Origin: Prolixibacteraceae bacterium UBA6162
GTDB taxonomy: Bacteria > Bacteroidota > Bacteroidia > Bacteroidales > Prolixibacteraceae
Length of the DNA: 13,284 bases
Direction: 5' to 3'
Assembly (NCBI GenBank): GCA_002428215.1
Contig: DIUI01000008.1
Span: 1 to 13,284 of the forward strand
This document shows positions 1 through 6,993 of this stretch, piece by piece (position 1 is the stretch's first letter; every line of letters begins with the position of its first letter). The notes under the pieces were generated by a model, which saw nothing but the letters and a program-made list of their open reading frames with translations, was not told where the DNA came from and ran no database searches. The translations under genes were made by a program, and so were the position numbers.

Positions 1-459
1 TTTCTCGACGAGATTGGCGACATGAGCCTTTCGGCGCAGGCCAAAGTTTTGAGAGCATTGCAGGAGAGCATCATCAGCAGGGTCGGCAGCGATGCTCCCA
101 TTAAGGTTGATGTACGGGTAGTGGCTGCTACCAATAAAAACCTGGCAGATGAGATTGCCCGTAACAACTTCCGGGAAGACCTCTACCACCGATTAAGTGT
201 GATCCTGATCAGGGTCCCCGACCTTTACGAACGAAAGGAGGATATTCCGCTGCTGGCAGGTCATTTTATCGATCAGATATGTGGCGAATATGGCATGACC
301 CCCAAAGAGATAACCCCCGATGCCATAGAAGCATTGCAGAAGATTGATTGGACGGGTAACATCCGGGAATTCAGGAATGTAGTAGAACGGCTCATTATTC
401 TGTGCGACCGGAAAATTACCTCTAAAGATGTTGAGGCATATGCTGCCCCACTTAAATAG
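1..459 (+). CDS. Sigma-54-dependent transcriptional activator, C-terminal part of AAA+ domain (5' truncated by window)
   Basis: The reading frame is open from base 1 and enters the window inside the Walker B region (FLDEIGDMSL). It continues through sensor I (VAATNKNL), the FREDLYHRLSV motif and a sensor II-like GNIREFRN, the diagnostic order of an NtrC-type ATPase that remodels sigma-54 RNA polymerase. The ATG at base 22 is internal and is not the start. The GAFTGA loop, Walker A and any receiver or PAS domain lie outside the window. The protein ends only about 25 residues after sensor II, at the TAG at 457-459, so the usual C-terminal Fis-type helix-turn-helix is absent. The 52-nt gap to the next gene has no room for one. 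HTH-less sigma-54 activators such as FlgR and CtcC are known, so this may be natural. Sensor II reads REF where REL is usual. Family assignment is secure; the regulated genes are unknown. Confidence 0.93.
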   Translation, partial: FLDEIGDMSLSAQAKVLRALQESIISRVGSDAPIKVDVRVVAATNKNLADEIARNNFREDLYHRLSVILIRVPDLYERKEDIPLLAGHFIDQICGEYGMTPKEITPDAIEALQKIDWTGNIREFRNVVERLIILCDRKITSKDVEAYAAPLK

Positions 460-511
460 TACCCTGTAAAACCGATAAATTGCGGCTCTGCTGCATGAAT
501 GCCATTTTGTT

Positions 512-1273
512 ATGATTCATCAGAAAAAAGTTGTAGTGGTGCTCCCGGCCTATAATGCCGCCCGCACACTTGAAATCACGTATAACGAAATCGATTTCAA
601 CATTGTAGATGAGGTGATTCTTGTCGACGACCTCAGTAGGGATGATACCGTTAAAGTCGCCAGGAAGTTGGGTATTCAGCATATCATTGAGCATCAACAT
701 AACCGCGGCTACGGTGGCAATCAAAAAAGTTGTTACCGCAAGGCACTCGAGCTGGGAGCCGATATTGTGATTATGTTGCATCCCGACTACCAATATACAC
801 CCAAGCTTATTCCTTCAATGGCACATCTGTTGGCCAGTGATCTTTATCAGGTTGTTTTGGGATCCCGGATTTTAGGCAAAGGCGCTCTAAAAGGGGGAAT
901 GCCACTCTATAAGTATGTGTCGAACCGTTTGCTCACCTTGTTTCAGAATTTTTTAATGGGGGCCAAATTGAGCGAATACCATACCGGTTACCGGGCATTT
1001 ACCCGAAAAGTACTCGAAGAAGTGAATTTTGAGGCCAATTCCGATAATTTTGTTTTCGACAATCAGATGCTGGCACAAATATGGTTCAAGGGTTTTGAAA
1101 TTGCAGAAATTACCTGCCCTACCCGCTATTTCGAAGAAGCTTCGAGCATAAATTTATCGAACAGTATAGTTTATGGTCTGGGGGTGCTAAAAACCTCGCT
1201 GTTATTCAGACTGAACCGGATGAAATTTGTTCGGTCGGCCATCTTCTCAGATCCTGAAGGCGACACTAAATAA
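512..1273 (+). CDS. GT2-family glycosyltransferase, polyprenol-phosphate sugar transferase-like
   Basis: This 253-residue protein has the GT-A fold signature of family GT2. An N-terminal beta strand leads into LPAYNAARTL (residues 11-20), followed by the nucleotide-binding VDD (38-40). HNRGYGGNQKSCYRKAL (63-79) comes next, and then LHPDYQY (89-95), where the DXD-like metal site is expected. GSRILGKGALKGGMPLYKY (117-135) resembles the acceptor loop of dolichol-phosphate-mannose-synthase-like enzymes. There is no signal peptide and no clear transmembrane segment, so it is probably cytosolic or membrane-associated, passing a sugar from a nucleotide donor to a lipid carrier or glycan. Donor and acceptor cannot be read from sequence. 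The ATG at 512 is the first in-frame start after the upstream stop and leaves a normal N-terminal strand. It has no clear Shine-Dalgarno sequence. Its 3' end overlaps the convergent pfkA by 8 bp. Confidence 0.93.
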   Translation: MIHQKKVVVVLPAYNAARTLEITYNEIDFNIVDEVILVDDLSRDDTVKVARKLGIQHIIEHQHNRGYGGNQKSCYRKALELGADIVIMLHPDYQYTPKLIPSMAHLLASDLYQVVLGSRILGKGALKGGMPLYKYVSNRLLTLFQNFLMGAKLSEYHTGYRAFTRKVLEEVNFEANSDNFVFDNQMLAQIWFKGFEIAEITCPTRYFEEASSINLSNSIVYGLGVLKTSLLFRLNRMKFVRSAIFSDPEGDTK

Positions 1274-2306
1274 ATTCGTCGCCAAACGAAACACCCATTT
1301 TACGGGCAATATCAATCATGGGGTTATGCGGATCAACCAGTCGGGTTTTTCCACCTACTTCACTCAGCGGAACAGCCACCAGTTCATTGTTGCGAAGAGC
1401 TACCATCGTTCCAAAGCAGCCCTCGGCAATGCATCTTGCGGCAAAGGCACCGTATCGTGTGGCCAGAATTCGGTCGGCCGGAGATGGACTTCCTCCCCGC
1501 TGAATATAGCCAAGTACCGTCTCGCGGGTTTCAAAACCAGTGTATGTGGTAATAGAATCGGCAATGTAACTGGCAGCACTTCGACCCTTTGGGTGTTCGA
1601 TTCCCTCGGCAACCACCACAATTGAGTAAGGTTTGTTGTCGGCATATCGACTCTCGATTTTTTTACACACCGACCTCAGGTTGTAGGGTAGTTCGGGCAG
1701 GAGTATAATATCGCCTCCACCGGCAATTCCTGCATAGAGAGCAAGCCATCCGGCATTATGCCCCATTACCTCAATAATCATAACCCGCTGATGGGAGTTG
1801 GCGGTGGTGTGCAGCCGGTCCATGGCTTCGGTGGCGATGTACACCGCCGAATCGAAACCAAAGGTGGTCTCGGTTCCCCAAACATCATTGTCTATGGTTT
1901 TCGGGATTCCAATAATGTTGAGTCCTTCGCGGGCCAGCATATTGGCTGTTTTCATAGTTCCGTTGCCTCCGATGCATACCAGCGCATCAAGTCCCAAATC
2001 ATCGTAGTTTCTGATAATAGTTTCGGGTTTTGCATTGGGCTCTCCGCTATCGGTGACCAGTTTATAGGGTTTTTCGCGTGAGGTACCCAGAATGGTGCCC
2101 CCGAGGGTCAGGATACCCGAAAGCTGTGCCTCCTTCAATTCAAGGTAGTCGTTCTGCAGGAGTCCGGTGTAGCCAGAACGGAAGCCAATTACTTCCATGC
2201 CATAATCAACTATGGCCGTTTTACCAACCCCTCTGATGGCGGCATTCAATCCTGGGCAGTCGCCTCCTGCAGTTAAAATTCCGATTCGTTTCGTCTTTCC
2301 GGGCAT
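1266..2306 (-). CDS. pfkA: 6-phosphofructokinase (mixed G104/K124 type)
   Basis: The product phosphorylates fructose 6-phosphate to fructose 1,6-bisphosphate, the committed glycolytic step, in the cytosol. Visible motifs, numbered from the ATG at 2306: ILTAGGDCPGLNAAIRG near the N-terminus, GGNGT (113-117), PKTIDND (135-141, with catalytic Asp), HQRVMIIEVMGHNAGW, VAEGIEHPKG and the C-terminal ETRETVLGYIQRGGSPSPADR substrate loop. At the positions equivalent to E. coli 104 and 124 it has Gly and Lys. Gly at the first favours ATP as donor, while Lys at the second is typical of PPi-dependent and mixed-substrate group III enzymes. The canonical GGDG aspartate is Asn here (codon at 1962-1964). I infer ATP use, but donor choice is not proven. 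A TTG two codons upstream (2310-2312) is possible, but the ATG is more likely, giving 346 residues. It converges on the GT2 gene with no room for a terminator between them. Confidence 0.95.
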   Translation of the reverse strand: MPGKTKRIGILTAGGDCPGLNAAIRGVGKTAIVDYGMEVIGFRSGYTGLLQNDYLELKEAQLSGILTLGGTILGTSREKPYKLVTDSGEPNAKPETIIRNYDDLGLDALVCIGGNGTMKTANMLAREGLNIIGIPKTIDNDVWGTETTFGFDSAVYIATEAMDRLHTTANSHQRVMIIEVMGHNAGWLALYAGIAGGGDIILLPELPYNLRSVCKKIESRYADNKPYSIVVVAEGIEHPKGRSAASYIADSITTYTGFETRETVLGYIQRGGSPSPADRILATRYGAFAARCIAEGCFGTMVALRNNELVAVPLSEVGGKTRLVDPHNPMIDIARKMGVSFGDEFI

Positions 2307-2371
2307 AGGCAATTGCTTTCTGGCTGCTTGATGTGAGTGTTAAAATAGATGGTACGAAGGTACAAAATAGA

Positions 2372-2400
2372 TTGCAGTATGTTCAATTTTTCTATTTTTG
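2372..2400 (+). promoter_or_regulatory. Candidate Bacteroidetes-type promoter for the DUF1080 lipoprotein gene
   Basis: TATTTTTG at 2393-2400 matches the Bacteroidetes -7 consensus TAnnTTTG. A TTG at 2372-2374 lies 18 bp upstream, near the expected -33 position. This would start transcription at about 2407, leaving a leader of roughly 40 nt before the ATG at 2447. This region is AT-rich, so chance matches are possible. Confidence 0.5.
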
Positions 2401-2446
2401 CCTAACTTGTTGATTTGATTATTTTTCAAACTTTAAATGGATAGCG

Positions 2447-3226
2447 ATGAGAAAAATTTTAACTGTTTTGATTGTATCAACTTTTGTTGTTCTGGTGGCC
2501 TGTCAGGGAGGTCAGCAAAGAGCCTCACAGCAATCGTCGGAGCCTGTGGAGATTTTGCCTAACCAGCTTACTGCCGAAGAGCAGGCCGATGGCTGGATGC
2601 TTTTGTTCGATGGTGAAACTCCGGCCGGTTGGCGTGGAGTAAACAAAGATCATTTTCCTGCTGCATGGGAAATTGTTGATGGTACCATTATGTGTAAAGG
2701 CTCAGGACGCGGCGAGGCCGGTTCCGCCGATGGTGGCGATATTTTGTTCGACCGTGAATTCAGTAATTTCAGACTGAAATTGGAATGGAAAGTTTCTGAA
2801 GGTGGTAATTCAGGAATCTTCTACCTCGGTAAAGAAATTGATGGATGGCCAATCTGGCGCACTGCTCCTGAAATGCAGATTCTTGACAACGAACGTCACC
2901 CCGATTCATTTTTGGGAATCGACGGCAATCGCAAAGCCGGATCTCTTTATGATTTGATTCCTGCCAGTCCACAAAATGCCAACCCCGCCGGCGAATGGAA
3001 CTCCGTTGAGATCATCGTTTACCGTGGCACTGTTGTGCACAAACAGAATGATGAAACAGTGCTGGAATACCACCTCTGGACCGACGAATGGAATCAGCTG
3101 GTATCAGGCTCAAAATTCCCCGGACTTAACCCCGACTGGGCCAATGTTCCAGAATCGGGCTATATCTCGCTGCAGGATCACGGCGATGATGTATGGTTCC
3201 GCAATATTAAAATTAAGGAGTTGTAG
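2447..3226 (+). CDS. DUF1080 (3-keto-disaccharide hydrolase-like) lipoprotein
   Basis: This is a 259-residue lipoprotein. A short basic start and hydrophobic stretch lead to the lipobox LVAC, with Cys19 the predicted lipidated residue. The next residues (QGGQQR) do not look like the acidic surface-export signal described in Bacteroidetes, so periplasmic retention on a membrane is as likely as surface display. The mature region is a single DUF1080 domain from about residue 46 to the end. It opens with GWMLLFDGETPAGWRG (49-64) and contains NSGIFYLG (121-128), APEMQILDNERH (140-151), GEWNSVEIIV (182-191) and the terminal GYISLQDHGDDVWFRNIKIKEL. Family members have a concanavalin-like beta-sandwich, and some act on 3-keto-glycosides or other glycans; the substrate here is unknown. 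It appears monocistronic, with a candidate promoter upstream and a hairpin terminator immediately downstream. Confidence 0.93.
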   Translation: MRKILTVLIVSTFVVLVACQGGQQRASQQSSEPVEILPNQLTAEEQADGWMLLFDGETPAGWRGVNKDHFPAAWEIVDGTIMCKGSGRGEAGSADGGDILFDREFSNFRLKLEWKVSEGGNSGIFYLGKEIDGWPIWRTAPEMQILDNERHPDSFLGIDGNRKAGSLYDLIPASPQNANPAGEWNSVEIIVYRGTVVHKQNDETVLEYHLWTDEWNQLVSGSKFPGLNPDWANVPESGYISLQDHGDDVWFRNIKIKEL

Positions 3227-3245
3227 TAACTCTTCGCAGGAATAC

Positions 3246-3283
3246 AAAAGCGGCTGCTTCCATTTTGGGGGTAGCCGTTTTTT
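3246..3283 (+). terminator. Intrinsic terminator after the DUF1080 gene, possibly bidirectional
   Basis: CGGCT at 3251-3255 pairs with AGCCG at 3273-3277 around a 17-nt loop, and six T residues follow (3278-3283). An A-run before the stem adds pairing to the T-run across a one-base bulge. The A-run preceding the stem also gives a U-tract on the opposite strand, so the hairpin could end the convergent gldB-like transcript, whose stop codon lies at 3282-3284 within the T-run. Confidence 0.7.
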
Positions 3284-4292
3284 ATGGCAGATAGGCTGAT
3301 TGGTTCAGGATTTCCTGATAATTTTGATTGTTTAGTAAGTTGGAGAGGGTTACCTCCGGGTTTCGCTTCAGGTAGCGACGTACAATCTGCCGGCCAATCC
3401 AGTTGCCGGTTCGGGCCGGCGATGCTTCAGGGAATCCATTGGTTCTGGGGCCATCGCCTATATACCGAACAATGTCCATTTGTCTGGTGGAATAAAGCAA
3501 TTCATTTTCTATTAAATAGTCCCACATCTGCGCTTCATTTGCGGTACACCATTTCAACTGCTCTGCAGTAAATCCATTAATTAGCGAATCGGGTGTTGAC
3601 GGTAGCATTGCTTCCATCGCGTTTAAAACCACGCCTTCGTAAATAATATGATCGAGTAGGGTAGAGGCAGTCCCGCTTATTGGGAATTGGTCTCTTATCC
3701 AAACATTTACAACATCGACCGGTATCATGGCGGATTCCATCCGGCGCTGTTTGTAAAGTGGAATACCCAGTAGGGAGTAATATGATACGTCGGATCCCAG
3801 ATACTTGTCGAGGCTAATGCCTACGAGATTATTCACCGCAAATACCGATTCGTTAAACCCTGACACACAAACATAAATAGTAGGTAATGAGCGTTCCGGA
3901 AAATAGTACCGGTAGTGCTTAAAGGCCTGCACCAATTCGTGTTGAAGGGGACTGAAATCTGCCATTCGTTCATTGGTTAACCCATAAATCGATTGAATCA
4001 GAGTGTCGTTTAGAAAGTACCGCAACGCATCCCTGGTAAACGAATCATCTAAAGTTCCTATCCTTAATAAATCTGCCGTAAAGATATCGGTAAACAAGGG
4101 GTACTGACTATGCACTTTCAGCAACTGCTCGTCGGTTGGATCTGATCCAAGTGTGCTGATCAGGGTGTCGAACCTCACAATGGGTACCTCCTCCAAAATA
4201 CCGGAAAGATCAACTTTTAGCGGATTTCGCTGACAGGATAAAACTGCCATAATGAGTATGGCATATAAGATACTTGGTCGGAAAAACTTCAT
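3282..4292 (-). CDS. gldB: GldB-like gliding motility lipoprotein
   Basis: This is a 336-residue lipoprotein with an N-terminal hydrophobic segment ending in the lipobox VLSC (Cys20). It resembles GldB in length and layout: an IVRFD motif near residue 38, a central LPTIYVCVSGFNES segment (136-149), LVGISLDKYLG (156-166), a LLDHIIYEG motif (212-220) and a conserved-looking C-terminal PARTGNWIGRQIVRRYLKRNPEVTL (292-316). GldB is required for gliding in Flavobacterium johnsoniae, but homologues occur widely in non-gliding Bacteroidetes, so motility cannot be inferred from this gene alone. The H-I-I-Y-E spacing recalls DUF2268-type metallopeptidase motifs but lacks a second metal-binding His in the HExxH arrangement; activity is speculative. 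No gldC is adjacent. It is transcribed divergently from nadE, and I recall gldB and nadE as neighbours elsewhere in the phylum, though I could not check this. Confidence 0.85.
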   Translation of the reverse strand: MKFFRPSILYAILIMAVLSCQRNPLKVDLSGILEEVPIVRFDTLISTLGSDPTDEQLLKVHSQYPLFTDIFTADLLRIGTLDDSFTRDALRYFLNDTLIQSIYGLTNERMADFSPLQHELVQAFKHYRYYFPERSLPTIYVCVSGFNESVFAVNNLVGISLDKYLGSDVSYYSLLGIPLYKQRRMESAMIPVDVVNVWIRDQFPISGTASTLLDHIIYEGVVLNAMEAMLPSTPDSLINGFTAEQLKWCTANEAQMWDYLIENELLYSTRQMDIVRYIGDGPRTNGFPEASPARTGNWIGRQIVRRYLKRNPEVTLSNLLNNQNYQEILNQSAYLP

Positions 4293-4409
4293 GGTTGCTC
4301 TATTTATACCCTATACGGTCTGGCGGTAACCTTATTGCGAATGTGGACTAAAAAGTGGAGATTTGCAACAATAAAATTAATTTTGAACCAACAATTATCT
4401 TTAGAAGAT

Positions 4410-4418
4410 TATACTTTG
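4410..4418 (+). promoter_or_regulatory. nadE: Candidate -7 box upstream of nadE (TATACTTTG)
   Basis: TATACTTTG ends in the TTTG expected of Bacteroidetes -7 boxes but has three rather than two bases between TA and TTTG. The 10-mer TTATACTTTG (4409-4418) recurs exactly at 10086-10095 in front of another gene. No well-spaced -33 TTTG is present. A second candidate, TAATTTTG at 4378-4385, fits the -7 consensus exactly. Leader length to the ATG would be about 95-130 nt. In the 229-bp gap between gldB and nadE I saw no clear promoter facing gldB. Confidence 0.4.
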
Positions 4419-4521
4419 CTAGAATAGGGACGGGGCAAAAGTGTTTTTAACTATTCAATAACCGATTACCCCAGCTCCCCCAAGAGATTGTATTAAGCGA
4501 ATAACCCGAAATGAGCAACTC

Positions 4522-6165
4522 ATGAAGATAGCACTGGCGCAACTCAATTATACCATTGGCGATTTGGAAGGAAACAGCCGGAAGATGTTGGAAGCCATTC
4601 AACGGGCCAAGCTGGAGGGCGCCTCTTTGGTTGTTTTCTCTGAACTTTCGGTTACCGGGTATTATCCGCACGACATGCTCGAAAGAAGCGATTTTGTGGA
4701 GCGTTCAATTTCTGCCATAGAGACCATTGCACAACAATGCCAAGGAATTGCTGCCTTAGTAGGTGGCCCAGCTGTTAACCGCGACGGGCGTGGCAAGCAG
4801 CTATATAATGGAGCGTGGTTTTTGGCCGATGGTTGTGTTCGGGAAGTCTTTTATAAAACCTTGCTGCCAACCTACGATGTTTTTGATGAATACCGCCATT
4901 TCGAACCCAACAGCATTTTCCGTATTCTCGAGTATGGAGGATACCGGATTGCCGTTACCATCTGCGAAGATATATGGGACGAACAACCGTCATTCAGTGA
5001 TTTTGGAAAAAGCAGTTTATACCGTACTTCCCCCATGGAAGAGTTGATGGAATTTTCGCCCAACCTGCTAATAAACCTGTCAGCTTCGCCTTTTTCTCAT
5101 ACCCAGGAGCAATGGCGCAAACATATACTTCTGGCAAAGGCAGAACGTTATAAGTTGCCGCTGGTATACGTAAATCAGGTTGGTGCAAATGCCGAGATGA
5201 TTTTTGATGGCGGATCAATGGTTGTAATGGCCGATGGCTCTATTACCCGGGAGCTTGCCTACTTTCAGGAGGACTTTGCTGTGGTTGATATCTCCGGGAG
5301 CCCGTTGGGTGAACAACCGATACCTTCCGATCCGATTCAGAAAATTCACCATGCCCTTGTTTTGGGAATAGCCGACTATTTTAATAAATCGGGGTTTTCC
5401 ACAGCGACCCTGGGTCTGTCAGGAGGCATTGATTCGGCTGTGGTGGCAGCTTTGGCGGTGGCAGCCCTGGGTAGGGAAAATGTTCATGGACTGCTAATGC
5501 CCTCCGCCTATTCCAGTCAGCATTCAGTGGATGACGCCGTGTCTTTGGCCAATAATTTGGGGATAGGTTACGACATTGTACCCATCGAGGAGAGCTTTGG
5601 TACGGTGGTTGATGCTATGCAGCCAATTTTCGGTGACCTTCCCCCCGATGTGACGGAAGAGAACATTCAGGCTCGCATAAGAGGAGTATTGATTATGGCT
5701 CTTTCGAATAAAATGGGTCATATTGTCCTAAATACAACCAATAAAAGTGAAGCTGCAGTGGGCTATGGAACCCTTTACGGCGATATGAACGGCGGCCTTG
5801 CAGTTTTGGGTGATGTATATAAAACCGATGTTTACCGTTTGGCCGGTTATATCAACAGAAACGGCGAACTAATTCCGCAAAATACCATTCAAAAGCCACC
5901 TTCGGCCGAGCTAAGACCCGGACAAAAGGATAGTGATTCGCTGCCTGATTACGATATTCTCGATGCCATCCTGTTACAGTATATAGAGCTCAACCGTTCG
6001 GCAAACGATATTGTTGCCATGGGGTTTGAAAAAGAAGTAGTGCGGAGAATGATTGGATTGGTCGATCGTAACGAATATAAGCGCTTTCAGGCAGCACCAA
6101 TTCTGAGGGTAAGTTCCAAGGCTTTTGGTTTCGGACGAAGAATGCCTCTGGTAGCCCGCTATTGA
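4522..6165 (+). CDS. nadE: Glutamine-dependent NAD+ synthase
   Basis: This 547-residue two-domain enzyme makes NAD+ by amidating deamido-NAD+ with ATP, using ammonia released from glutamine; it acts last in NAD synthesis in the cytosol. Residues 1 to about 260 form the nitrilase-type glutaminase with the triad Glu41 (FSELSVTGY), Lys112 (YKTLLPTYDVFDEYRHF) and Cys148 (TICEDIW). Residues 270-547 form the synthetase, with the PP-loop LSGGIDSA (299-306), TTNKSEAAVGYGTLYGD (405-421) and the terminal SSKAFGFGRRMPL (531-543). All key residues are present and length is normal for the bacterial two-domain form, which carries its own ammonia source. The ATG at 4522 begins directly with the first nitrilase strand (MKIALAQLN), supporting this start. 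It is followed after 84 bp by a separate regulator gene with its own promoter candidate. Confidence 0.97.
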   Translation: MKIALAQLNYTIGDLEGNSRKMLEAIQRAKLEGASLVVFSELSVTGYYPHDMLERSDFVERSISAIETIAQQCQGIAALVGGPAVNRDGRGKQLYNGAWFLADGCVREVFYKTLLPTYDVFDEYRHFEPNSIFRILEYGGYRIAVTICEDIWDEQPSFSDFGKSSLYRTSPMEELMEFSPNLLINLSASPFSHTQEQWRKHILLAKAERYKLPLVYVNQVGANAEMIFDGGSMVVMADGSITRELAYFQEDFAVVDISGSPLGEQPIPSDPIQKIHHALVLGIADYFNKSGFSTATLGLSGGIDSAVVAALAVAALGRENVHGLLMPSAYSSQHSVDDAVSLANNLGIGYDIVPIEESFGTVVDAMQPIFGDLPPDVTEENIQARIRGVLIMALSNKMGHIVLNTTNKSEAAVGYGTLYGDMNGGLAVLGDVYKTDVYRLAGYINRNGELIPQNTIQKPPSAELRPGQKDSDSLPDYDILDAILLQYIELNRSANDIVAMGFEKEVVRRMIGLVDRNEYKRFQAAPILRVSSKAFGFGRRMPLVARY

Positions 6166-6214
6166 ACTTGCTGCGCAGAGCGTGTCAAATAAATATCTAA
6201 TTCCCTAAAATTGT

Positions 6215-6222
6215 TAATTTTG
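6215..6222 (+). promoter_or_regulatory. Candidate -7 box (TAATTTTG) for the Crp/Fnr-family gene
   Basis: TAATTTTG fits the Bacteroidetes -7 consensus TAnnTTTG and lies 28 bp before the ATG at 6250, implying a leader of about 20 nt. No TTTG is seen at the expected -33 distance, so support rests on one element and its placement. Confidence 0.45.
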
Positions 6223-6249
6223 CGACACTAAACCCTTAGCATCTTAGAT

Positions 6250-6948
6250 ATGTTATTCGCCGATGGAATTAAGGATGTGCTGGAGAATCCGAAATCACTC
6301 TTTTTTGAGCTAACTGATGAAGAGAAGAAGGAGCTTCAGCACCATGTCACCTTTTCGAAATACCGACGGAATGAGATGGTTTTTCACGAAGGTGATAAGC
6401 CTACTGGATTTTTGATGCTTGTTAAGGGCAAAGTGAAAATTGTGAAAGAGGGTGTAGGAGGAAGAGAGCAGATAATCAGGATGTCGAAAGCCCCGGGTGT
6501 TATTGGTTACCGTGCCATCTTTGCTGAAGAGAACCACATTGCCTCTGCGGTTACCATCGAGGAGTCAACAATCGCCAATATCGATCTCGACTTTATCTTT
6601 CAGACTGCAATGAAGAATGCCGATTTTTCGCTGCAGGTTATTCGGAGAATGGCCCGGGAACTTGGCTTCTCCAATGCGCGTACAGTGGCTCTTACCCAGA
6701 AGCATATCAGGGGGCGACTGGCTGAATCGCTGATCCTGTTGTCAAAAAAATATGGATTCGAAAACGATGGGACTACCCTAAAGGTGTATATATCGCGTGA
6801 AGATATTGCCAACCTTTCGAATATGACCACCTCTAATGCAATCCGCACCCTATCTGCATTTGCCAACGAAACCATCATTGCCATAGATGGCCGTAAAATC
6901 AAAATTGTAGATTTAAAGCGGTTGGAGTGGATCAGTAAACTTGGTTAA
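6250..6948 (+). CDS. Crp/Fnr-family transcriptional regulator
   Basis: This 232-residue protein has an N-terminal cyclic-nucleotide-binding-like beta barrel at about residues 25-120 (FSKYRRNEMVFHEGDKPTGFLMLVKGKVKI). A long dimerisation helix follows, and then a C-terminal winged helix. The recognition region is ISREDIANLSNMTTSNAIRTL (181-201), followed by the wing IIAIDGRKIKIVD. The pocket segment reads APGVIGYRAIFAEEN (81-95) rather than the GELALF...R-[ST]-A cassette of cAMP-binding Crp, and there is no N-terminal cysteine cluster as in oxygen-sensing Fnr. I therefore infer a different ligand or none. Target genes are unknown. It sits 84 bp after nadE and converges with murF/alr, 45 bp apart, without an obvious hairpin between them. 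Confidence 0.93.
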   Translation: MLFADGIKDVLENPKSLFFELTDEEKKELQHHVTFSKYRRNEMVFHEGDKPTGFLMLVKGKVKIVKEGVGGREQIIRMSKAPGVIGYRAIFAEENHIASAVTIEESTIANIDLDFIFQTAMKNADFSLQVIRRMARELGFSNARTVALTQKHIRGRLAESLILLSKKYGFENDGTTLKVYISREDIANLSNMTTSNAIRTLSAFANETIIAIDGRKIKIVDLKRLEWISKLG

Positions 6949-6993
6949 TTCCAATAGGGGAGATAGTGCCTTGTTGCAGCAAACCTGTATGCT

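Noticed and set aside
452..793. 113-codon open frame on the - strand
   Set aside because: It runs antisense through the start of the GT2 gene, whose family motifs are clear, and shows no family character itself.
2307..2312. TTG start two codons upstream for pfkA
   Set aside because: An ATG follows immediately in frame, and no ribosome-binding signal favours the TTG.
6600..6902. 100-codon open frame on the - strand
   Set aside because: It lies wholly inside the Crp/Fnr-family gene in antisense, and its product shows no recognisable motif.
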